Part shown: piece after piece, positions 1 through 14,510 of the stretch | Position numbering within the stretch: position 1 is the stretch's first letter | Layout of the letters: each line of letters begins with the position of its first letter | NCBI GenBank assembly: GCA_022605955.1 | Contig: JAKCOZ010000001.1 | Coordinates: forward strand, 19,212,146 to 19,276,145 | DNA from: Rallus limicola | Taxonomy: Eukaryota; Chordata; Aves; Gruiformes; Rallidae | Reading direction: 5' to 3' | DNA: 64,000 nt | The notes under the pieces: generated by a model | Told to the model about the DNA's origin: nothing | Databases searched by the model: none | Seen by the model: only the letters and a program-made list of their open reading frames with translations | Position numbers and translations under genes: made by a program

Positions 1-140
1 GGCTGAAGGGAAGCGGCCTCCTTCTTCCAGCTGGAGCCCAAGGGGAGAGGAGGCTGGCCGGTCTTAGGTGACACCGCCGGGATGGAGGATTTTCCGTTGT
101 CTCTTACTGAAAGCACCACGTGGCCTTCGGTTTGAGTAGT
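1..140. promoter_or_regulatory. GC-rich left edge, possible MTERF2 promoter/first-exon area
   Basis: The first about 140 bases are clearly richer in G+C and CpG than the following 3.5 kb (for example ACACCGCCGGG near 70-80). In the human order this is where the MTERF2 5' end lies, next to the CRY1 3' end, so it may be the edge of a CpG island cut by the window. No exon boundary can be fixed from what is present. Confidence 0.3.
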
Positions 141-3100
141 GCTGCGCTTCCTTAAGCTTTTTTAAAAAACATTTTCCTTAGATCTAAGGAAAGTGTTTTC
201 CCAGAGCTGGTGGAGCAGTAGAGCAGGCAGCATGGAAAGGCTGAGTGGGCTCCATTCATGGAGGCTCCCAAGACCTGACTGGATTAAGCAGCCTTTGGTC
301 TTATAGCAGACCCTGCCTTCAGCTCTCGAGATTCCTTCCAACCTGGATTATCCCAGGATCCCCTATAGGTTATTTCTATAAAGCTTTATATTAGTCCAGC
401 ATGTTTTTATAATCATTCTTTAACTCATTGCCACTTCTGATGCAAAGCAGGGGTTAATTTTTGTGTCTGTGAGTGCAGAACTGTGAATGTGTTAATCTGC
501 AAAACTACCTATTACCACTCCAGATGCCTTCACAAGTTATTCACATTCTATCTACACTGCTCACTTCCAGGGTAGATACCTACTCTTCCTGGTTAATTTA
601 AAGTTAAGCCTAGGCGTTCAGAGTTCCTTCAAATTCTCTAACCCCTGCTAAGACCTGGCTGCAGGAGATGACAATGGCAGTGGCAGTCACACTGTTGCTC
701 TTTTTAGTGAAAGACTTTGTGAAAAATACGACATGAGCAGGAGGCTGGTTCACGAATTTTCGAAAAGTGAGATTTGAGTCTTAGAGTGGAGATCGAAAAA
801 TTCAGAATCTCTGAATGAAATGAGGGATGAATCAGCCTGTTGATCCTAGTATCCATTTCCTACAAAAGATGCAGGACTCTCATTAAATGATGAAGCCTGT
901 AACACCTCTTTTCTCTGCAGATACAGGTCACTGCAAGCGTGATAGCAAACAGAGTTACAGATAACTCCCAGGTAGACATTGGTTCACTTCCTTGTTGCTG
1001 TTATGACACCTGGTGATAAAAGGGTGCTGCTCGCAGAACAAACAGCTAAAATGGCTGCTTTTTTTTTTTTTTTTTCCTTAATCTTGCAATTGATTTACAG
1101 CCCCCACAGCAGTAGATGTATGTAAAGCATTACAGTGGGGTCCTGCATATTACAACAGTCCGGCATTAAGAGAACTCTGAACTCCTGGAATAGGTTACAT
1201 ACCCTGGAAATGAGATACTGTCATCTCTGGACTCTGAAGTACACCAGATCCTAACTCTTAATCATCTTCTGTAGAACACTGTGACATTACAACTCATTAA
1301 CCTTATTTTGCATGCTGTATTTTGCTTACTGCTTTACCAGGGCCCCTGAGTACCCCAGTCAAACATGGTTTGGCAAATAAGGTTTTCTTTCCTTTTATAG
1401 TATTCTGTTTCTGCATGGATTATCCTCACTATCAAGAAAAAGAATTAACTATGATGTCAAACATTCTCAAACAACATATAGCTTCTTTTAAGTGAACATA
1501 ACAATCATTTCCAAGTCAGATCTTGAAAGAAGACAATTTACTGTACAATAATTTTTTAAAAGTTCTACAATGGATAAAATGACTATGTTAAGCTACTGCA
1601 TTACTCACAAGGCAATTTTGTGTAACAGCGGGATTACACATTGAAGTAGAAGTCATGGTTAGTTATTTTTCCTGTTTGTACTTTGGAAGTATCATCTGAC
1701 ATCCCAAACAATTTTAACAATAGTTTATTTTTCTGGAAGTTTCCAGCTGAGCTGAGAGTTAATGAAGAAAGCCCAGATCCTTCGGAGAGCTACTTAACTC
1801 TGACTGGACCCACTGAATTCAGTGGAGCTACTCCAAGTACTCACACACAGGCGGTTGTGTCACTCCCTCTTGAGGAGAGGCTTTAGTTTGCAGTTGCTTT
1901 TCCATGAAACGCTTTTCCAGGTCTGCGATTTATCTACACTTGCAGGGTGTTGAGGGCTGTGGGGAGAATTGGCTGGTGGAGCTTGCTGGACAACACTCCT
2001 CAGGTCACAAAAGTTTATGAAGATAAAATCATTAGCCTTAGCGTTATCACACAAGCAGCTTTGTTAGGCAATCTGATATTGCCTCAGAGATTTGAAATAC
2101 TACTAAAAAAAACCAAGTTACCAATAAACAGCTTCTGTTAATAACATAAGCTTGCACAGAGGAAATTACGTCTTACTCTGTTTGTTTATGATGTAGAAAC
2201 GTAACAAGAGTCCAGCTTTCTACTTAAAAGCAAAGGTACACTTTCTTGAGATAAACTATTTCGTGCCTGGAAAATATTTAACCTTACCTGGCATCCAGAT
2301 GGAGGCTCTATCACTTAAGCTCTCTAAACAAACCATGTATTTTCTTAAAAGATGGGCGGTAAAGAAAGTTCTAGGGGGTCTTGTGTAGCTGTTCCTGCAA
2401 TAGGCTTCTTGGTCTGTCACGTAGGCGATCAGGCTGTGTGATCATAGCAGTCTTTTCTCTCCTAAAACACCTGAACCACCAAAACATAATTTAGCTTAGT
2501 GCTCATGTAGGTACTTTTTGAAGCGTGCTGTACTTTGGGAGAGGAGAAAGCCACTGTATAAATAGAATTGTCAAACACACAAATTGTTGGGTTGTGGGTT
2601 TTTTCACATTTTCTATTTGAGCAGTTTTAGGCATGTTACCAGGAGCAGCAATTTGTGTATTTCACAGACCAGCAATTCTCCCTTTCACGCTCTGCGCTTC
2701 CAAAGGGTTGTTATGAAAGCACCACCTAGGAAGTTAAAGATACACTTGATGATACCTTCCTTTGGCTGCTGTGGCTCCTTTGGCCCTTGTAGAGCAGGTG
2801 GCAGAGCATGTGCTAGTGGTGATGGCTGCAGTCAGATGGAGCAGGAGTGAGCTAGGGGGTTACCCGCAGCTACTCTATGGCTGCTGTGTGGAGCCCAGCC
2901 TGGCCAAACACCTATTCCACAAGGACTCTCTGCCTACTGGGCAAAGCTGTAAACAACAATCATGACCTGGAGACAGAAACAAGGTGTCAGCACAGACAGC
3001 AGCTGTAGTAAGTAGGTACTGGATGAGGCAGAAGGCCTGAAGATGTTAGGTGGTCTTACTTCCTCCCACAAAAGACCAGCGTGCTTATTTGGAACCCAAT

Positions 3101-3727
3101 TAACAGACTCACTTAGTGAAAAAACCCACATACATAAGGTTTTGATGATTTTTTTTCCTCTATTATAACAACAATTTCACAATGCTGTTAGGCATGTACT
3201 GCCATTAAAAGCATCCGGGGGGCCTCTGACACACGAAGGATCAAGTCATGCTCCAAACAATGCTTGAGAAGTTAAGTAAATACATTCAGAAGAGTTAAGA
3301 AAGATCTTTATGCTGTGGGTTTTTTTTTTTAATTTTAAATAAATTAGTAGAATTACTGTCAAATTAAATTGCATGAAACATTCTAATATGGTGTGAGTGA
3401 GCTGCACTGCAATTAACAATGTTAGCTGGAGGAAATGGCTGACAGTTTGGTTCTTGTATGACTGCAAGCGTTTATGCAGGCAGAACACTGCCCCCACGTC
3501 AGATCTGTCACTTCCACACGTTATTATTCCAGTGAGGCATCCATCAGAGCATTAACCTTTCAAGTTTTTCATGCCATTTTGCATGAAAGCTGAATTTTGT
3601 GCTAATAACAAAAAACACAAGAGTAATTCCTTATAGTAGCTCAGTCTAAATGTCAGTCTGAGAACACAATGAGGTATAACTTGTGCCTTTAATGTGTTTT
3701 CTCATGGTGGTGGTTCTCTCTTCATAG
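141..3727 (+). other. Non-coding stretch upstream of MTERF2 (probable 5' UTR intron)
   Basis: No convincing coding exon is visible on either strand; open frames here are short and protein-unlike. It holds a T-run (1059-1075) and otherwise unique AT-rich sequence. It ends in a splice acceptor (TCTTCATAG, cut after 3727) in front of the MTERF2 coding exon, so most of it is probably an intron in the 5' UTR. Nothing else was recognised. Confidence 0.5.
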
Positions 3728-3741
3728 GGCCAAATTCCACA
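3728..3741 (+). other. MTERF2: 5' UTR end and splice acceptor of the MTERF2 coding exon
   Basis: A pyrimidine-rich tract followed by TTCATAG ends at 3727, 14 bases before the chosen start codon. This supports a spliced 5' UTR and argues against the 16 extra in-frame residues that could be read from 3694. Confidence 0.65.
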
Positions 3742-4932
3742 ATGTTGAGAGTTGCTGCTCACAGTGCAAAAGATATATTCACTCTTCTGACAAGATCTCA
3801 GTACTGCAACCCAGGATGGAATTTTTCATCAGCATGGACTGAAGCAGCAAGCAGAAGCTTCCCAACACATTCCAGTTACACAACCAATACAACATCAAGA
3901 GAGGAAAATAAAAAAACTGTTGAGAGTCTCTACGGGTTGTCAGTCGACGTTAAAAAAATACGCAGACTAAAGGAATGGGTCCTTCTCCAGGATGTGGCCT
4001 ATGTTCAAGAAATTGCTGGTATCTTACAAGAAATGGGTGCAGATGAGACCACTGTAGCCAGTGTTTTAGAACGCTGCCCAGAGGCTGTTCTCTGTACCCC
4101 TGCAGAGATAAACTCTCAAAGAGCTCTGTGGCAGTCAGTATGCCAGAATGAAAAACAGTTGATTAAATTAATAGAGCAATTCCCAGAGTCGTTTTTTACT
4201 ACCAAATTTCATGAGAACCAGAAGGCAAACATACTGTTTTTCCAAGAGTTGGGGCTTAAGAATAACATAATCACCAGGTTCTTGACAAGCGCACCCAGTG
4301 TTTTCTACAATCCAGTTGAGAAAACCAAAAACGTGATAGAGACCTTACAACGAAATTATTTAAGTTTAGGAGGATCTGATGCAAATATGAAGATCTGGAT
4401 ACTGAAGCTATTGAGCCAAAATCCATTTATTTTATTAAATACTCCCACCTCAATGCAGGAGAACTTGGAATTTCTCCAGAAGAATGGTTTCACTGATGAT
4501 GAAGTTCTACAGCTGCTGTCCAAACTTAAAGGCTTTATTTTTCAGCTTACACCTACTACTATGCAGAAGAGCATGCTTTTTTCCAAAAATGTCTTTAAGT
4601 GTAGTGATCAAGAGTTGAAAGAGCTAGTGCTGAAGTGCCCAGCGCTTCTGTACTATTCTGCTTCAGTTCTGGAAGAAAGACTTGAAGGACTACTGAGGGA
4701 AGGAGTTTCTGTAGCACAGATTAGGGAGACGCCAATGGTGCTGGAGTTGACAACACAAATTGTTCAGTACCGAATTAAAAAGCTCTCTGCTTTGGGATAT
4801 GATATAAAGAGTGGAACTCTAGAAAGCTTGAATGGCACCAAGAAAGATTTTGAAGTCAGTTATGGTAAGATACAATCAAAGAAGGAGAGACCAATTTTTA
4901 ACCCTGTTGCTCCTATAAACATTGAAGATTAA
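3742..4932 (+). CDS. MTERF2: Mitochondrial transcription termination factor 2 (mTERF family)
   Basis: This is a 396-residue protein of the mTERF family, a mitochondrial nucleic-acid-binding family linked to mitochondrial transcription and translation. The N-terminus (about residues 1-40: Arg/Ser/Ala-rich, hydrophobic, few acids) looks like a mitochondrial targeting sequence. From about 60 to 370 it shows repeated mTERF motifs, helical repeats marked by a proline step: CPEAV (112), FPESF (148), APSVF (184), NPFIL (227), CPALL (299) and PMVLE (331). The C-terminus [10 protein letters not shown] closely resembles human MTERF2 (385 aa). The entire coding sequence lies in one exon, as in mammals. 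The frame is open upstream to 3694, but a splice acceptor ends at 3727 and the ATG at 3742 gives an N-terminus like that of the orthologue, so 3742 was chosen. It converges with TMEM263. Identification is firm; details of targeting are inferred. Confidence 0.97.
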   Translation: MLRVAAHSAKDIFTLLTRSQYCNPGWNFSSAWTEAASRSFPTHSSYTTNTTSREENKKTVESLYGLSVDVKKIRRLKEWVLLQDVAYVQEIAGILQEMGADETTVASVLERCPEAVLCTPAEINSQRALWQSVCQNEKQLIKLIEQFPESFFTTKFHENQKANILFFQELGLKNNIITRFLTSAPSVFYNPVEKTKNVIETLQRNYLSLGGSDANMKIWILKLLSQNPFILLNTPTSMQENLEFLQKNGFTDDEVLQLLSKLKGFIFQLTPTTMQKSMLFSKNVFKCSDQELKELVLKCPALLYYSASVLEERLEGLLREGVSVAQIRETPMVLELTTQIVQYRIKKLSALGYDIKSGTLESLNGTKKDFEVSYGKIQSKKERPIFNPVAPINIED

Positions 4933-5777
4933 TGTGAGTGCTGCCTTTTACGTTATGCAAAAGAAAATTATCCAAGAGATATTAGTTCTTTGAGAAGATC
5001 CAAAACAAATTTAACCAGATTGTAGTCTATGTCCTGCACTTGGTCCCAGAGTGGGTCTTAGGCACAACTTTATTACACAGTTGTAGATTTGCAATACTTT
5101 CAAATAATGTAACAGCACCAGGTTATGATAAAGGTTGCCTTTTTAACCCCCTCAGAGGGTACTTCTCACATTTCTTTAGTTCTGATACACTTCCTTAGCT
5201 AACAGGGCAGTGACTGCTTTGGATTTTCAGCTCTGTCACTGCACTGTCCACCCTGTGGTAGGGACTAGCACAGTCCTTACCCAAGAAAGAAAAAAGGAGG
5301 GTGATTTGTCCAGCAGTGTTCATCAGCCCACTGGTTCACTGACTTCTGGAGCCTCTTCTAGAGTTCCATTTCTTAGTGCTGACATAAGCAGCTCTAGCTC
5401 CTGGATCCTGAACTGCAGCAGGCTTGACTTCCTGGATATAGGAGCCTCATTAGAGCACAGTGTGTGAACAGGGGATGACATAGTCCTTCTATTTGGTGAC
5501 TGCTGATATAAGGTCCTAGTGTGCTTGGCATACAAGCCGTGACACAGAGAAACAACTTCCTTTGCAATTCTGAGACTTCAAAACATCCTCCTTTTGCAAA
5601 AAGGTTTGGGGCAGAAGGAGATACTGTAACTGCTGTTTAGTTCTCACTATCTTTTTTTTTTTCTAGCAAGGCTGAGGGAGAGATTCCAGTTGAGTCTCAG
5701 ATCAAAGTAGGAAAGAGGAAAAAATCATGTTTTTATATTAGGTGTAACAATATTTTAGTCTGTAAACACCTGGTGAT

Positions 5778-5783
5778 ATTAAA
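5778..5783 (+). terminator. Candidate poly(A) signal ATTAAA for MTERF2
   Basis: First common-variant hexamer downstream of the MTERF2 stop (about 0.85 kb into the 3' region). A canonical AATAAA follows at 7085-7090 and is an alternative for a longer 3' UTR. Neither was tested against transcripts. Confidence 0.25.
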
Positions 5784-7440
5784 AAATGACTAGCAGATTT
5801 GCAAACAGCTGCCAGTTGCTAAATATATGGGTGACACTGCTTCTCCCATATCACTGTATGGTAATTGTTGACAAGGGCTGGCTTTCAAAATAGTAACTAT
5901 CTGAACTGCCTGGCAGTGTTTAAGTTGTCAGGGATTTATATTTATTTTCACTTATGGGCTGTGAATAATAATATAAAATAGCAGAATCATTGACGCTCAA
6001 CTCAATAGAATTAGGATCACCAGTTACTTTCTCAGAGAAACTTTCCTAAGCAACTGTTACATACACATTCCCTCCTGACAACAGGAGGAATACAGAGTTA
6101 CACCCTCCCCCCCTCATTCCGGGCTGTTCTTCAAGGTCATTTTTAACAGACATTTTGGCAGCAAGTGCAGGGTTCCTTTACTTAAAGAGAAGTTTTGAAT
6201 TGCTGAGGAAAGCTGGTATTGAATTACTGGTTTAGAGGGTGAGCTGCAAGATGATGATTTTATAAGGGCTGCCATGTTATCTGCTGCGAGCTTGGAAAGG
6301 GATAGAAACATCTGGTCAGAGCAGTGCCAAGTCTGGGCAGCTGAAGGTCTTTGCCATGCAGGCGAGTGCTGACGTGACAGCAGCTTGTGGGGGTAAATGC
6401 CGCTCTCATGAGAGCACGTGTGACTGTGGTGAGAATTCAAGAAGGAGCACGTATCACCAGCAGGGTGACAATCAGGCTGCCTTCCTAAGCCATTTCTTTG
6501 CTGACTCTTCAGAACACATTACCGTTTTCTAAGAGGAGACAGGGAAGACAGCCACATTAAATTCACAGGAACTCACATTTGCCGCTTTTTGACGTCCTTC
6601 AGCACTCAGCTATTGAGCAGAGCACAGTATTATTTGAATTCAAAAGCATGTTTCCCCTCAGACCCAAGGGGGCATTTCAGCTCTCCACAGCTATTTACAA
6701 TACAATCCCCAACGCTGAACCATAGAACTGATCTGCGGTTTAGGATGAAAAGGAAACCATGACATAAAACAATGTTTTCCCTGAAAATCTGCTTTCAGCA
6801 TTTCTACAGGTATCTGGTTCTTGAAACAGCTCATCCCCATCACTTCACAGTATTTCCAGTGGCAACAGACAAAACAGGAAAGTGACATATTTCCTTAATT
6901 GAGTCACAGCCAGTTATCACAAACTCATTTTCCATTCTGAATGTTTCAGTCCCTCCTCCCCCCCCTTTCAAAACACCAGCAGAAAGACTCCCTTTCTCTA
7001 CCAGCAGACCCAAATCCATTCAATCCTTTATTCATAACTCTCTGCCTGGGACTCGTTTCTCTCTTCTTCACGGGATTAATTTATAATAAAGCCTCAGGGA
7101 AGCTCCCAAGTACCAAAGCGTCATACAGCTGAAGCCTGCTTCCTCGGCCCTCGCTGTTGCTCACAGTGAATGTGAACCCGTCTACAGTGTTCAAGTCTGG
7201 CAGATAAAAGCCTGCAGCGCAGCCTTGCGCTACGGCGAGCGGCCAGGCATACACAAGTAGCCTTCATAAACATTCCCCCTTTTGAAACGGGGGCTGGGAA
7301 AAGGAAAGTAAAATAAACCCATGACAAAAACAACCCCCAAACACAAGAACAACCCCACTCCCCCTAAAAATATCAGACTCCATATTTCATTTGGCTTACG
7401 ATGATCTTAAAATCAGGTATCCTCAAGCCTGCATTTGTGG

Positions 7441-7468
7441 GGCCGGGAGGGGGGGGGGGGGGGGGGAA
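7441..7468. repeat. Poly-G tract (18 G)
   Basis: Uninterrupted G run at 7449-7466, preceded by GGGA. It lies between the MTERF2 and TMEM263 3' ends. A length-variable homopolymer is expected and G-quadruplex formation is possible; assemblies often have errors here. Confidence 0.9.
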
Positions 7469-8214
7469 CAAGCAGCAAAACAGTATCAGGGATTTTGTAA
7501 TTATGCACAGCCAATGCAGGGAAGTTCGAGGTTTTGTTAGGAGCTGGCTGATGCTATTTAGATGCAGATAAAGGATACTGTGGGGCATGATACAGTGGGA
7601 AGACTTAGACCCAAGTATGCCTTTCTCCCCAGAGTAACTAAGGAAGCTTTCAAATGTCTGAAACAGCAACAGTTTAATGTTTCACAAGAGTCAGGACAGA
7701 ATCAGAACAAGATTTTAAGACGAAGCAAATTTCGTAAGTGAATAGAAAATATGCAGGGTATAGGACAAAACTATTTTTGAAAACTAAAACCATATGCCAT
7801 GTTAAAGCATTTCAGTTACAAGAATGAGATGTCATAACTACAGGATACGTTAGGAACAAAACATAATGAAGTACTGGCAGCTCCTTTCTTACCTTGGACC
7901 ACACTTATTTCACATCAAGTTTCATAGTATAAAAATTAGACAGTGTCATTAAAAAGGGGTATGACCAGTTTGTTTGCTTTCAGAAAACAGGAAGGGTTTG
8001 AGTGTCACAAATCTCACCCTGCTCCAGACAGGTTAGAGTTCAGCATAGTACTCTGGGGGTATGTCAGCATTGGAAACTGCAAGTGAGCAGCTCACTACCT
8101 TACTTGCTCCAGCTAGATTGCCTCTGATACCTAAGCCAGCCCATTTCTAGAGCTAATTGATATCCTTAAACTACACCATATTCTATGCAATTAGCTTTTG
8201 ATTGTGCAAAACAG

Positions 8215-10045
8215 GTGATGTCTTCCTTTTATTGTATATACTTACCTCATTGCAGCCTCGCAGCAGAACAGAACTAAGCAGCTGGTACAAGTAGCAAAAA
8301 GAGCAGAAAATGCCATTGGCTGGGTTTTTGTTCTCCTCACAGCCCCAGATCCCTTCCTGTGCTTATGAATACCATGCTACCAGCATGTACAGCAATTACC
8401 AATACCCAATGAAGTTGCTCCGGACTGCAGTTTGAAGTACTCACGGCTCAGAAAGACTAGGCAACAACTGTACCATAACTTACACAGTCTGCTTTCAACA
8501 CCCATGAATACAGGACCAAGTTTTAGACAAATATGTTTTGATATTTTTAATTTCCAAAAAGTCTCCCTATATATCCTTCTTGTACAACCACAGCCCCTGA
8601 AACAGTAAGCTAACATGCTTACAAGTTCTCTGTAGGAACACAACTCTTCAGAAAATACTGCATACACAACATTCACAGCCTCCTCCTGTGGGCTTCCCAA
8701 GAGGTTACTTATTTGCAAAGTCAGTACAAAAAATAAAATCACCCACACCACCTCTTTTAAGGCAACCTCGAGCTGTGTATTAGAAGTGCATTTTGCCTCA
8801 CACTGCAGAGGACCTACAGATGTTCCCACCTGAGGCATGTCAACATCTGGAATCTGTCAGTATACCATTTACTTGGATGATGGTTTTTTGTGTGTTGGTT
8901 GTTTTGTTTTTTTTTAATAAGGCCTCATCTACCTATTTTGGTTTGTTTTAAATAAAAGTATTGCATTTTACTCAAAAATCAAAACTAAAAGGATGAGAAA
9001 AAGATGTAGTGAGAAATTCTCTGCATTTGCTTAAACAGAGCAAGAAGCTAACCTGGCACATCACGGATGAGACACCAGCTTTCCTCGTTCTTCAGTGGTT
9101 TCCAACTACACAAAGGAATTCCTTTCGAATAGGGACAGTTGTCTTACATATGACCACACACATGAGCCCAGTTCCCATTATGACCTCATTTTTTCTAGTG
9201 TCTGTAAGTTTATTAGAAGCAAGTTTTTACTTGCAGGAGATAGACACACATCACTAAATACCTACACCTGAGATGGAGCAATGTTGTTTTCGGTAAAAAC
9301 TGGCAAAGTTTCAGATAGCAGGATTCATAAAGACAGCCTAAAGCTCATTCTGTGAACTGTACTGAAACAACAGGACAGTTCTTCACACAGCTTCACCTAG
9401 TAAAGTATTTTCTCTAATAAGGCATTAAGTTACTTTACTCTTTATGATCCCTTCTACTGTGTCGTTAAACTTTTCCACCTCTATTTCCCACTCTCATTTC
9501 CCATTCCTGCTCTCCTCGTTCTATCTGCTCCAGTCTGCCTGGCTCAGTGTGGTCACTGATGGTCTGCAGGCTGCCTGCAAAGTTTTCTAACCAAAACTAT
9601 CCAGGTACATCCAACAACGTCGTTCCACAGCTGAAGGACCCTTAGCAGGATGTAGAAACCACTGAGAACAGTAAACAACATCTTGTCATATTGATGGTAT
9701 GGCAGAGATTACCAAGTGTCTATGTCCACATTTTAGTCCAAAACTGCAAAAGATTTACAGTAAATGAATATTCCAATATGCATTATCCCTCAGATACACT
9801 TACTCCTGTAGTTATCAAGTGTAACATTTCACCAGATACAAAGCTTCCATCTAGGCTCTACGAAATCTTCATACTCCGTGCTGTGCAAGCTTCTTCTGTC
9901 CTTTTCAGGTGAAACCAAATTACTTGCACAGCTCTTTAGAAGATAAAGTGTCTAAGACACATGGCTTCTCACAATCCAAATCTTAGCAGATTTAAACGCC
10001 ACCGATGTGATATTCTGGAGTATCAAGTACGTCTCAGTTTTGATT
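8215..10045 (-). other. TMEM263: Probable 3' UTR of TMEM263
   Basis: Sequence immediately downstream of the TMEM263 stop on the minus strand, non-repetitive and AT-rich, with AATAAA hexamers at 9209-9214 and 8228-8233. No second coding exon was recognised in it. The extent is set only by the distal hexamer, so the boundary is approximate. Confidence 0.45.
8228..8233 (-). terminator. TMEM263: Candidate distal poly(A) signal AATAAA for TMEM263
   Basis: TTTATT on the plus strand gives AATAAA on the minus strand, about 1.8 kb after the TMEM263 stop. A second hexamer at 9209-9214 could end a shorter 3' UTR of about 0.85 kb. Choice between them is inference. Confidence 0.35.
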
Positions 10046-13652
<3,607 letters not shown>

Positions 13653-13716
13653 CTTCTGGTGGTTCGTCTTGAAGGTATGACGGGACTTCCTGTTGATTTT
13701 TGTCTGTTTGGTTCAT
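13653..13716 (-). CDS. TMEM263: TMEM263, first coding exon (residues 1-21)
   Basis: Minus-strand ATG at 13716-13714 opens a 64-base coding segment for MNQTDKNQQEVPSYLQDEPP and E, ending in one base of the Gly22 codon. It is too short to appear as a long open frame and was found by matching the TMEM263 N-terminus. The acceptor (poly-T then TAG) places the exon start at 13722, and the donor at 13652-13651 is GT. The encoded segment is hydrophilic and cytosolic-looking. Phase matches the terminal exon exactly. Confidence 0.95.
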
Positions 13717-14265
13717 TATTGCCTAAAAAAAGAAAGTCACATCACTATACATCTTTTCTGGCAAAGCACAGAAGTAATTCATGAATCAAAAATTCATGTA
13801 GTTTAAGTTCCACAGAGAAGAAACTGATTTTTCATTATTTTAGGTATGCTAAAACAAAATAATTTCATTAGGTAAGCTAGTGGCTCCTGCCAAACTACTG
13901 CTCTTTTTGTTATTAGACTGTGCTTTTGCATTCTTCAACCAGGTTTGGTACTTGAAAAAGGAGGCCTCCACCACATCAGACTTAGCAAGAGCTGCTACTC
14001 CACACCAAGTGCATCTCAAAACTAAGAGACACATCATGAAGAAAACCAGTGTGAGAATACAACAGCTGCTGCCATACAACAGCTTACGTTTATGTCCTAA
14101 AAAGGAAAAGCCTAGTCATCATAGAGGTGGTGGGCACCAGAAAAAACATCAGCAGCATGCCTGTAAGACCTGTCAGTACCTGAAAAGTAGTAGTTTCAAC
14201 AAAAAAGTCCTTGCCACACAATCTGAGTAAGTGTCATGCAAACAAAATGGAAGAAGTTATGATAT

Positions 14266-14510
14266 AGAATCACAGAATACCCTGAGGTGGAAGGGACCAA
14301 GTAAGGATCATCAAGTCCAACTCCTGGCTCCACACAGGGCCAGACAAGTCAGAGCATGTGACCGAGTGGATCACCAGACACTTCTTGAACTCAGTCAAGC
14401 TCAGTGCTGTGACCATTTCCCTGGGGAGCCTGTTCTAGTGCCTGACCACCCTCTCAGTAAAGAGCCTCTTCCTAACATCCAGCCTAAACCTCCCTGTTCT
14501 CAGCAGTATC
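14266..14510 (-). mobile_element. CR1 LINE 3'-end fragment
   Basis: The plus strand begins AGAATCACAGAATACC, then a GGAAGGGACC-type block and TCCAACTCCTGGC. This is the reverse complement of the conserved CR1 3' end with its short ATTCTRTG-type tail. It is a heavily 5'-truncated copy of about 245 bases, diverged, without an open reverse transcriptase frame, inside TMEM263 intron 1. Confidence 0.85.

Larger units (their letters stand above)
4933..8214. other. MTERF2 3' UTR and intergenic spacer
   Basis: No coding exon was recognised. This is the gap between the 3' ends of two convergent genes. It contains candidate plus-strand poly(A) hexamers at 5778 and 7085 and a pure run of 18 G at 7449-7466. 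Remaining open frames are short and lack protein-like composition. Confidence 0.5.

Noticed and set aside
3694..3741. Sixteen extra in-frame N-terminal residues upstream of MTERF2 Met1
   Set aside because: A splice acceptor ends at 3727 within this stretch and the residues do not resemble the MTERF2 N-terminus; they are read from intron/UTR.
8377..8838. 153-codon minus-strand open frame in the TMEM263 3' region
   Set aside because: No recognisable domain, low-complexity Cys/Leu content, and it lies in the probable 3' UTR.
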